A stretch of DNA of 7,934 bases from DATLGB01 sp035540675 (GTDB lineage Bacteria; Actinomycetota; Thermoleophilia; Solirubrobacterales; Solirubrobacteraceae). Of the stretch, positions 1-5,692 are shown in pieces; within the stretch, counting starts at the first letter, position 1; the number at the start of each line of letters is the position of its first letter. The notes below the pieces were generated by a model. That model was not told the origin of the DNA. It did not search any database and saw nothing but the letters and a program-made list of their open reading frames with translations. Where the stretch lies: assembly GCA_035540675.1 (NCBI GenBank), contig DATLGB010000106.1, positions 1-7,934 of the forward strand. The letters run 5' to 3'. Made by a program: the position numbers and the translations under genes.

Positions 1-1
1 A

Positions 2-40
2 CACGGAAGTCCTCTCGTTCGAAGTTCGACGAACATCGTA
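2..40 (-). promoter_or_regulatory. Promoter and ribosome site of a divergent gene off the left edge
   Basis: Read on the minus strand, a good -10 box TACGAT lies at 40-35. It is followed about 20 bases later by a purine-rich ribosome-binding site AGAGGA at 15-10, and after 5 more bases by a GTG at 4-2. This is the expected order for a gene transcribed leftward out of the window, divergent from the ArsR-like gene. Only its possible first codon is visible, so its product cannot be named. No convincing -35 box is seen at 16-18 bases. The true start could also lie beyond the edge. Confidence 0.45.
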
Positions 41-58
41 ACAGCTAGTTCGAGCAAC
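17..58. promoter_or_regulatory. Probable ArsR-type operator cluster (GTTCG palindromes)
   Basis: A perfect 11-base palindrome GTTCG-A-CGAAC lies at 24-34. A near-copy, GTTCGAGCAAC, lies at 48-58 with centres 24 bases apart. A further half-site GTTCGAA at 17-23 directly abuts the first palindrome. The 24-34 site is just downstream of the minus-strand -10 (40-35), and the 48-58 site is just upstream of the plus-strand -10 (63-68), so a bound dimer could block both promoters. ArsR-family proteins usually bind short inverted repeats over their own promoters. Assigning these sites to the adjacent regulator is inference. Confidence 0.5.
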
Positions 59-62
59 GTCG

Positions 63-68
63 TACAAT
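63..68 (+). promoter_or_regulatory. -10 box of the arsR-like gene (leaderless)
   Basis: TACAAT differs from the bacterial -10 consensus TATAAT at one base and ends 6 bases before the ATG at 75. That places the expected transcription start at or next to the start codon, and no ribosome-binding site is present. A -35 box at the usual distance is not recognisable. Confidence 0.6.
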
Positions 69-74
69 GACCGC

Positions 75-371
75 ATGGCCGAGCTCGAGCTGCACCGCGT
101 CCTCCACGCGCTCAGCGATCCGGTGCGGCTGGACATCGTCCGGCAGCTGGCGTGCTGCGCCGAGGCGCGCTGCGGGAGCCTCGACGCGCCGGTGACGAAG
201 TCGACGCTCTCGCACCACCTGAAGGTCCTGCGCGAGGCGGGGCTCACCGGCACGCGCGCGGAGGGCACGAGCCGCAAGGTGTCGCTGCGGCGGGCCGAGC
301 TCGACGCGGCGTTCCCGGGCCTGCTCGCGGCCGTGCTCTCGCCGCCGCCTCAGGCGTCGACGGCCGCGTAG
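75..371 (+). CDS. ArsR-family winged-helix transcriptional regulator
   Basis: This 98-residue protein has the normal length for a single-domain ArsR/SmtB-type repressor, which as a dimer binds operator DNA and releases it on ligand or metal binding. The N-terminal part carries the family signature HALSDPVRLDIVRQL (residues 11-25). The recognition segment TKSTLSHHLKVLREAGL spans 41-57, followed by the wing (TRAEGTSRKVSL, 60-71). Three cysteines cluster at residues 27, 28 and 33 (CCAEARC). A cysteine near 33 is common in this actinobacterial subgroup as I recall it, but the CC pair is less usual and could bind a metal or sense thiol oxidation (inference). The ATG at 75 is chosen because of the -10 box directly before it. 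The gene diverges from an unseen gene at the left edge, its likely second target, and its 3' end overlaps the convergent oxidase gene by 22 bases. Confidence 0.9.
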   Translation: MAELELHRVLHALSDPVRLDIVRQLACCAEARCGSLDAPVTKSTLSHHLKVLREAGLTGTRAEGTSRKVSLRRAELDAAFPGLLAAVLSPPPQASTAA

Positions 372-1540
372 AGGCCGGCTTCCTCCGGCGCCTCCCCGGC
401 CACGTGCGCGGCGGCGGTTCCGGCCGCCACCCACGCCTGCACGTGGCCCGTGCCGTTGTAGCCGCCCAGCGCGACGACCCGGCCGTCGCTGCCCGGGACG
501 GGCCCGCAGCGCGGGAGCGGGTCCTCCGCGTAGCCGACGAGCCCGGCCCAGCGGTGCGTGACCGGGGCGGTGGTCGCGAGCTCGTCGCGCAGGTACGCGT
601 CGAGCCGCGCCTGCACCCGGGGCGACGGCTCCGCCCGGTCGGTCCAGCTCGCGTCGCCGTCGAGGTCGGAGAAGCCGCCGAGCGCGATCCGGCCGTCGGG
701 CGTCTGCTGCATGTACTCGTAGCCGTAGCGGGCGTACACGGCGCACGGCAGCCGTCCCGGCGCCACGGGCGCGGTGGCCAGCATGTTCAGCCGCCGGCAG
801 CGGACGGCGGCGGCCGCCGGGACGAGCCGGGCGAGCTGACCGTCGACCGCCACGACGGCCGCGCGGGCGGTCACCGCGCCCGCGGCGGTCTCTACGCGGA
901 CGCCGTCGCCGTCGCGCACCGGCGGCGCCATGACGGCGGTGTGCTCGTGGATCGTCGCGCCGCGCCGCTCGGCGGCCGCCGCCAGCGCGCGCAGCCAGCG
1001 CGCCGGCTGCACCGTGCCGTCGTGGCCGAAGTGCAGCCCCAGGCGCTCCGGCCGCCGCAGCACCTCCGGCAGGTCCTCCGGCGCCACCAGCTCCCCGGGG
1101 AAGCCGTCCGCCGCCAGCGCCGCGGCGTGCGCGCGCACGTCGGCGGCCTCGGCGGCGTCCATCGCGAGCCGCAGCATCCCGTCCATACGGAAGTGCCCGC
1201 GCGCGCCGACCTCCGCGGCGACGGCGAGCATCTCCTCCTGCGCGCGCAGCGTCGCGCGCTGGATCCGCGCCGCGCGCTCGGGCCCCCAGCGCGCGACGGC
1301 GTCGTGGTACAGCGGCGCGGCGCCCGCGATGAAGAAGCCGCCATTGCGCCCGCTCGCCCCGCCGGCCACCGGGCCCGCGTCGAGCACGAGCGGCCGCAGC
1401 CCGCGCTCGAGCAGATGCCAGGCGGCGGCGAGGCCGCCGGCGCCGGCGCCGACCACGCACACCTCGGCCCGCGCGTCGCCAGCGAGCGCCGGCCGCGGCG
1501 CGTAGGGCTCGTCCTGCCACAGGGGGATCGTGCCGGCCAC
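350..1540 (-). CDS. FAD-dependent oxidoreductase of the DAO family (amine/amino-acid oxidase-like)
   Basis: The protein has about 396 residues, normal for the DAO superfamily (PF01266). Members oxidise a C-N bond of an amino acid or amine using FAD, often producing hydrogen peroxide. The Rossmann motif GAGAGG (residues 31-36) ends in LVLDAG, with Asp54 placed to hold the adenine ribose. GASGRNGG follows at 61-68, as in gamma-glutamylputrescine-oxidase/OrdL-like members. The C-terminal FAD-binding segment is HRWAGLVGYAEDPLPRCGPV (329-348) and GGYNGTGH (359-366). The N-terminal PLWQDEPYAPRP is typical of this subgroup, which favours the GTG at 1540 as start. A CATCGT box ends 8 bases before it. 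Alternatives are GTG at 1558, with GGGAG 10 bases upstream, and TTG at 1588. The substrate cannot be told from sequence. It is cytoplasmic with no signal peptide, and is convergent with the arsR-like gene. Confidence 0.87.
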   Translation of the reverse strand: MAGTIPLWQDEPYAPRPALAGDARAEVCVVGAGAGGLAAAWHLLERGLRPLVLDAGPVAGGASGRNGGFFIAGAAPLYHDAVARWGPERAARIQRATLRAQEEMLAVAAEVGARGHFRMDGMLRLAMDAAEAADVRAHAAALAADGFPGELVAPEDLPEVLRRPERLGLHFGHDGTVQPARWLRALAAAAERRGATIHEHTAVMAPPVRDGDGVRVETAAGAVTARAAVVAVDGQLARLVPAAAAVRCRRLNMLATAPVAPGRLPCAVYARYGYEYMQQTPDGRIALGGFSDLDGDASWTDRAEPSPRVQARLDAYLRDELATTAPVTHRWAGLVGYAEDPLPRCGPVPGSDGRVVALGGYNGTGHVQAWVAAGTAAAHVAGEAPEEAGLYAAVDA

Positions 1541-1572
1541 AACCGCAGACGATGCCACTCGCGCCACGCTCC

Positions 1573-1610
1573 CGTCACACCCCCGCAACCCGCGTCACAC
1601 CGCCGCAACA
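1573..1610. repeat. Tandem direct repeat, 18-base units on a 20-base period
   Basis: CGTCACACCCCCGCAACC (1573-1590) recurs as CGTCACACCGCCGCAACA (1593-1610), 16 of 18 bases identical and 20 bases apart. Reading leftward toward the oxidase gene, each unit is a GTTGCGG…GGTGTGACG element, and the proximal TGTGACG falls at the -35 distance from the proposed CATCGT -10 box (1554-1549). Two sites on one face of the helix upstream of a promoter suggest an activator or repressor binding pair. The regulator is unknown. Confidence 0.5.
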
Positions 1611-1611
1611 A

Positions 1612-1646
1612 ACCCTCTTAAAGGGGTCAGACCCCTGGTTGAGGGT
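1612..1646. repeat. 35-base nested perfect inverted repeat (REP-like or cruciform)
   Basis: The element is exactly symmetrical about base 1629. Outer arms are ACCCTC (1612-1617) and GAGGGT (1641-1646). Four-base unpaired spacers follow, TTAA (1618-1621) and GGTT (1637-1640). Inner arms are AGGGGTC (1622-1628) and GACCCCT (1630-1636) around a single A. The one-base centre is too tight for a normal RNA hairpin loop, so this is better read as a DNA palindrome (protein-binding site, cruciform or REP unit) than as a terminator. The core GGGGTCnGACCCC resembles short repetitive palindromes I recall from various bacterial genomes, but I cannot verify that here. Confidence 0.6.
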
Positions 1647-1715
1647 CGGCGGCCGGGCGTGTCAGTGGTGCGACATTCGCGCAAGGTTTGTGACCGAAGT
1701 GCCGATGGACCGGTT

Positions 1716-1771
1716 GGAGCTGCCACTCCACGTCCTGTCCGATCCCAGCACCGGAGCCGCCACTCCATGTC
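1716..1771 (+). repeat. Duplicated 19-base segment carrying the next gene's start region
   Basis: GGAGCTGCCACTCCACGTC (1716-1734) recurs as GGAGCCGCCACTCCATGTC (1753-1771), 17 of 19 bases identical and 37 bases apart. The second copy contains the likely ribosome-binding GGAG (1753-1756) and the ATG (1767) of the secreted-protein gene. The first copy has ACG in place of ATG and is out of frame with it. In both copies GGAG can pair with CTCC across a 6-base loop, which would mask the ribosome site. Confidence 0.55.
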
Positions 1772-3332
1772 AGCACGACCTCGTCTTCTCCTGTCCTGTG
1801 CCGCCGCGCTCGCGGCGCTCGCGTGCCTTCCGTCCGGAGCGTCGGCTGCCGCCGACTGGCGCTGCGAGGCCGGCGCCGTCTCCGGCACCGCCCTCGGCGT
1901 CGCGCTGGACCCCGTGCGGGCCGGCGCGCTCGGCGACGACTGCGCCACGCGCACCGCGAGCCTCGACGCCCTCCTGCCCGTGCCGCTCGACGCCGGGGCC
2001 GTGCTCGCGAGCACGTCGGCCACGGCCGACGGCGTCCTCGCCGCCGGCGGCGTCGCCGACCTGCGCGTGCGCTCGCTGCCGTCGCTGCCGGTGCAGCTGC
2101 CGGCCGTGACGATCCCCGAGTCGCTCGGCGCCGTCGAGGTGCCGCTGCCGTCCTCGCCGCTGCTGCCGCTGCTGCCCTCCTCGGTCACCGTCGACCTGCG
2201 CCCGGCGCTCAACGCGCTGGTGCCCGACCGCCAGCTGCCCGCGCTCGACCTCGTCGCGATCAAGGGCGCCGTCGCCTACGCCGCCGCGCGCTGCCTCGAC
2301 CGCCGCGCCGTCACGAGCGGCATCGCCCAGGTCGCCGGCCTCTCCGTCCTCGGCCAGGACACGCCGGTCGACCAGGTCGTCGACCAGACGGTCACGCTGC
2401 TCTCCGCCGGGTCGATCGACCCGTCCGACATCGACCTCGCGCTCGTCGCGATCCCGTCCGTGACCGGCATCGACGACGCCGTGCTGCGCCCGATCGTCGA
2501 GGCGGCGCTGCGGCCCATCCTCGACGGGCTGCCGCCGATCGCGATCCCCGCGACGCTCGCGCAGGTCAAGCTCACCCCCGGTGAGCAGAGCACCGACGCC
2601 GGCGTCCTGACCCAGCGCGCGCTGCGCGTCGTGGCGTCGATCGCCGGCCAGCCGGTCGCCGACCTCACGCTCGGGCGCGCGTCCGTCGCCGCCGGCGCCG
2701 TCGACTGCGCCCCCGGGAACCCGGTGGAGCAGGCGGCCTCGCCGGTCGAGGCGGCGCTGGCCTGCACGACCCGCAAGCTCGCCCTCGTCGACGTCCTGCC
2801 GCGCCGCAACTCGGTGCTGCTGACCGGCGCCGCCGACCGCTCGCTCGCCGGGCGCACGGTGGACGTCGTCTTCGAGGCGACCGGGAAGGTCGTGGCCCGC
2901 GCGGTCGTGGCCGCCGACGGCTCCTTCCGCACCACCGCTCCGCTGCCGGCGCGCTCCGTGCGCGGCACCAACCGGGCGCGGTACCGCGCCCAGCTCGGCG
3001 ACGAGCGCTCGATCAACCTCAAGCTCATGCGCCGGATGGTCGTCACCACCGCGCAGGCCCAGGGGCCGGTCGTGACGATCCGCGGCCGCGTCATCCGGCC
3101 GCTGGCATCGCCGCGGGCGGACATCGTCGTGCGCCGGCGCACCTCGTGCACCACGTCCGAGGAGGTCGCGCGCGTCAAGCCGGAGCTCGACGGCACCTTC
3201 GAGGTGTCGTTCCTGGCGCCGGCCAACCAGGTCGCGCCGGTCTACCGGCTCTCGACGCGGGTGCGCATGAGCCGCCGCAGCCGCACGACGTTCCCGACGT
3301 TCACCCTGCCGCGGGCGATCGACGTGGGCTGA
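1767..3332 (+). CDS. Secreted protein, choice-of-anchor P-like N-terminal part plus two Ig-like domains
   Basis: This 521-residue exported protein has no known enzymatic role. Residues 1-28 form a Sec signal peptide (MSARPR, then a Leu/Ala core, then SGASA-A). A lipobox is not convincing. Residues about 30-315 contain short alternating beta-like stretches with the order C33…SGTALGV…C59, ASTSATADG, GVADLRV, C176…TSGIAQVAGLSVLGQ, DQTVTLL, LTQRALRVVASIAGQ, C314. This order resembles secreted actinobacterial choice-of-anchor P proteins (from memory, moderate confidence). Residues about 335-421 and 432-515 look like two Ig-like beta-sandwich repeats, each with a G-rRV/D-G-(S/T)F pattern. The mature protein has six cysteines and a basic C terminus. 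No LPxTG motif or C-terminal membrane segment is seen, so it is probably released or loosely held at the surface. The ATG at 1767 is supported by the signal peptide and by GGAG 10 bases upstream. The open frame continues upstream to 1530 but lacks coding character there. Confidence 0.8.
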   Translation: MSARPRLLLSCAAALAALACLPSGASAAADWRCEAGAVSGTALGVALDPVRAGALGDDCATRTASLDALLPVPLDAGAVLASTSATADGVLAAGGVADLRVRSLPSLPVQLPAVTIPESLGAVEVPLPSSPLLPLLPSSVTVDLRPALNALVPDRQLPALDLVAIKGAVAYAAARCLDRRAVTSGIAQVAGLSVLGQDTPVDQVVDQTVTLLSAGSIDPSDIDLALVAIPSVTGIDDAVLRPIVEAALRPILDGLPPIAIPATLAQVKLTPGEQSTDAGVLTQRALRVVASIAGQPVADLTLGRASVAAGAVDCAPGNPVEQAASPVEAALACTTRKLALVDVLPRRNSVLLTGAADRSLAGRTVDVVFEATGKVVARAVVAADGSFRTTAPLPARSVRGTNRARYRAQLGDERSINLKLMRRMVVTTAQAQGPVVTIRGRVIRPLASPRADIVVRRRTSCTTSEEVARVKPELDGTFEVSFLAPANQVAPVYRLSTRVRMSRRSRTTFPTFTLPRAIDVG

Positions 3333-3341
3333 GCCGCGCGC

Positions 3342-3347
3342 TAGTTT
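3342..3347 (+). promoter_or_regulatory. Possible -10 box of the GCS2-family ligase gene
   Basis: TAGTTT is the only A/T-rich hexamer in the 49-base gap between the secreted-protein gene and the ligase gene. It would start transcription near 3354 and give a leader of about 28 bases. No -35 box is recognisable, and the ligase gene may instead be co-transcribed with the gene upstream. The leader lacks a good ribosome-binding site. Confidence 0.3.
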
Positions 3348-3381
3348 CCGGCGCGCCCGCGGCGGGCAATGCGCTGGGCAT

Positions 3382-4860
3382 ATGGGCGAGGACGTCGCCG
3401 CGAGGGTCTTCAGCCGCGAGGACCGGCAGCGCTACCGCGGCAAGGTCAAGCGCTGCCTGGACGTCTTCGCCCGCATGCTCGCCGAGTCGCGCTTCGACGC
3501 GGACCGGCGCTCGATCGGGCTGGAGATCGAGCTCAATCTGACGGATGACCTCGGGGACCCGGCGATGCGCAACGCCGAGGTCCTCGAGGCCATCTCCGAC
3601 GAGGACTTCCAGACCGAGCTCGGGCAGTTCAACGTCGAGATCAACATCCCGCCGCGGATGCTGGCCGACGGCGTCCTCTCCGAGCTCGAGACGGCGATCC
3701 GCGCCAGCCTCAACCACGGGGAGGAGCGGGCCCGCGAGGTCGACGCGCACATGGTGATGGTCGGGATCCTGCCGACGCTCGACGAGGCGCACATGAGCGC
3801 CGAGAGCTTCTCGCAGAACCCGCGCTACCAGCTGCTCAACGAGCAGATCTTCGCCGCCCGCGGCGAGGACCTGCACCTGTCGATCAACGGCGTCGAGCGG
3901 CTGTCGATCTACGCCGACACGATCCTGCCGGAGGCGGCGTGCACGAGCGTGCAGCTGCACCAGCAGGTCGACCCGGCGGCGTTCGCCGCCCACTGGAACG
4001 CGGCGCAGGCGATCGCCGGGATCCAGATGGCGGTCGGGGCGAACTCGCCGTTCCTGTTCGGGCGCGAGCTGTGGCGGGAGACGCGGATCGCGCTGTTCGA
4101 GCAGGCGACGGACACGCGGCCCGAGGAGCTCAAGGCCCAGGGGGTGCGTCCGCGCGTGTGGTTCGGCGAGCGCTGGATCACCTCGATCTTCGACCTGTTC
4201 GAGGAGAACGTCCGCTACTTCCCGGCGCTGCTGCCGCTGACCGAGGACGAGGACCCCGAGGCGGTGCTCGAGCGGGGCGACGTCCCGCGCCTGCCGGAGC
4301 TGCGCCTGCACAACGGCACGATCTACCGCTGGAACCGGCCGATCTACGACGTCGTGCGCGGCCGCCCGCACCTGCGCGTGGAGAACCGCGTGCTGCCGGC
4401 CGGCCCGACCGTCGTCGACGTCCTCGCCAACGCCGCCTTCTACTACGGCCTGATCCGGATGCTGGTCGACGCCGACCGCCCGCTGTGGTCGCAGATGTCC
4501 TTCAGCGCCGCCGAGGAGAACTTCCACGCCGGCGCGCGCGACGGGATCGACGCCCGCGTCTACTGGCCCGGCGTCGGCGAGGTCCCGGCCGCCGAGCTCG
4601 TGCTGCGGCGCCTGCTGCCGGCCGCGCACGAGGGGCTCGCGCGCTGGGGCGTCGACGCCGCCGACCGCGACCGGCTGCTGGGCATCGTCGAGCGCCGCTG
4701 CGTGACGCTGCGCAACGGCGCCTCATGGCAGGCCGAGCAGTTCCACCACCTCTACGAGGAGCGCAAGCTCGACCGCCACGAGGCGCTGCGGGAGATGACC
4801 GTGCGCTACCGGCAGCACATGCACGAGAACATCCCCGTGCACGAGTGGCCGGTCGACTGA
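3382..4860 (+). CDS. GCS2-family glutamate-cysteine ligase-like (carboxylate-amine ligase) enzyme
   Basis: This 492-residue cytoplasmic enzyme belongs to the ATP-grasp-like GCS2 family (PF04107), which makes gamma-glutamyl amide bonds using ATP. Visible motifs are the acidic substrate/metal strand SIGLEIELNL (residues 44-53) and ELGQFNVEINIPP (79-91), whose acidic residues match the family's metal and glutamate ligands. TSVQLHQQV (188-196), GANSPFLFGRELWRETRIALFE (219-240), NGTIYRWNRPIYD (311-323) and HLRVENRVLPAGPTVVDVLAN (330-350) follow. It is much longer than the roughly 370-residue YbdK type and matches the long actinobacterial form of about 490-500 residues. Because many actinobacteria make mycothiol rather than glutathione, the true acceptor amine may not be cysteine. 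The ATG at 3382 is used because no in-frame start lies upstream in the gap. Its stop is only 4 bases from that of the convergent permease gene. Confidence 0.88.
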   Translation: MGEDVAARVFSREDRQRYRGKVKRCLDVFARMLAESRFDADRRSIGLEIELNLTDDLGDPAMRNAEVLEAISDEDFQTELGQFNVEINIPPRMLADGVLSELETAIRASLNHGEERAREVDAHMVMVGILPTLDEAHMSAESFSQNPRYQLLNEQIFAARGEDLHLSINGVERLSIYADTILPEAACTSVQLHQQVDPAAFAAHWNAAQAIAGIQMAVGANSPFLFGRELWRETRIALFEQATDTRPEELKAQGVRPRVWFGERWITSIFDLFEENVRYFPALLPLTEDEDPEAVLERGDVPRLPELRLHNGTIYRWNRPIYDVVRGRPHLRVENRVLPAGPTVVDVLANAAFYYGLIRMLVDADRPLWSQMSFSAAEENFHAGARDGIDARVYWPGVGEVPAAELVLRRLLPAAHEGLARWGVDAADRDRLLGIVERRCVTLRNGASWQAEQFHHLYEERKLDRHEALREMTVRYRQHMHENIPVHEWPVD

Positions 4861-4864
4861 CGGC

Positions 4865-5692
4865 TCACGTCCTGATCGCCCGCTGGTAGGCCCGCACCGC
4901 CAGCGGCGCGCAGATGCACACGATCGCCGCGATCCACAGCAGCGAGTAGGCGATCGGGTGCTGCAGCGACCACGGGCCGTCCGCCGGGATCGCGCCGCCC
5001 GGGTTGCCGAACAGGTGCCGCAGCGACCCGGCGAGCGCGCTCACCGGGTTCCACTCGGCGAACGTGCGCAGCACGCCGGGCAGCGTCTGGATCGGCACGA
5101 ACGTGCTGGCGACGAAGGTCAGCGGGAAGATCGCCACGAACGCGACGCCCTGCACGCCCTCCGGCGTGCCGACCAGCGCGGCGAGCAGGACGCCGATCCA
5201 GATGACCGCGAAGGAGAAGGCGATCATGAGGCCGTAGGCGGCGAGCGCGTCCCCGAGCGACGCGTTGATGCGCCAGCCGACCACCAGGCCGGCGAGCGAC
5301 ATCAGGGCGATCGGCAGCAGCGCCTTCATCAGGCTGGCCACCGCGTGCCCGGCCAGCACCGCCGCCCGCTGGATCGGCAGCGAGTGGAAGCGGTCGATGG
5401 CCCCGTTCGTGCGGTCGTGCGCGAGCGCGATCGCCACCCCGAAGGCGCCGAACACGATCGTCTGGGCGAAGATCCCGCCCATCAGGAACTCGCGGTAGCT
5501 GCCGCCGCCCGGGACGTCGATGGCGCCGCCGAAGACGTAGGCGAACAGCAGCACGAACATGATCGGCTGGATCGTCGCGTCGGCCAGCATCTCGGGCTGG
5601 CGGCGCATGTGCAGCAGCCCGCGGCGGGCGATCGCCCAGGTGTCGCCGGCGATCGTGACGCGGCGGGCGCGCGGCGCGGCGGTGGTCGTCAT
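4865..5692 (-). CDS. ABC-2 type transporter permease (DrrB-like)
   Basis: This 275-residue integral membrane protein forms the export channel with the ATPase encoded just upstream. Six hydrophobic spans are visible at about residues 41-57, 70-91, 112-138, 150-174, 181-203 and 247-268, the normal topology of ABC-2 permeases. Family signatures include AHDRTNGAIDRFHSLPIQRA (91-110), the coupling region after the second span. GTPEGVQGVAFVAIFPLTFVASTFVP (175-200) and FAEWNPVSALAGSLRHLF (211-228) are characteristic of daunorubicin-resistance-type exporters. Its ATG (5692-5690) overlaps the ATPase stop TGA (5691-5689) as ATGA, indicating translational coupling. The likely substrate is a hydrophobic drug, polyketide or lipid, which sequence cannot decide. 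The frame stays open upstream through the ATPase gene, but that extension is arginine/proline-rich noise and not a fusion. Normal family length, no defects seen. Confidence 0.92.
   Translation of the reverse strand: MTTTAAPRARRVTIAGDTWAIARRGLLHMRRQPEMLADATIQPIMFVLLFAYVFGGAIDVPGGGSYREFLMGGIFAQTIVFGAFGVAIALAHDRTNGAIDRFHSLPIQRAAVLAGHAVASLMKALLPIALMSLAGLVVGWRINASLGDALAAYGLMIAFSFAVIWIGVLLAALVGTPEGVQGVAFVAIFPLTFVASTFVPIQTLPGVLRTFAEWNPVSALAGSLRHLFGNPGGAIPADGPWSLQHPIAYSLLWIAAIVCICAPLAVRAYQRAIRT

Noticed and set aside
45..1621. Long open frames overlapping the oxidase gene on both strands (minus 45-1520 and plus 152-1621)
   Set aside because: Both give arginine-, alanine- and glycine-rich low-complexity products typical of shadow frames in GC-rich DNA, while the oxidase frame carries recognisable motifs.
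1530..1766. N-terminal extension of the secreted protein
   Set aside because: The upstream in-frame sequence crosses the repeats and palindrome and lacks coding character, while a clear signal peptide begins at ATG 1767.
1791..1829. Lipobox in the signal peptide of the secreted protein (Cys11 or Cys20)
   Set aside because: Cys11 lies too early, before most of the hydrophobic core. Cys20 is preceded by ALA rather than a good L-x-A/G pattern, and a standard ASA-A cleavage site follows.
3355..3367. Short GC palindrome (GCCCGC-G-GCGGGC) before the ligase gene as a terminator
   Set aside because: It has a one-base centre and no T run, and such GC palindromes arise easily at this base composition.
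3301..4629. A 442-residue minus-strand frame opposite the ligase gene
   Set aside because: It is the antisense shadow of the ligase gene, with no recognisable domain.
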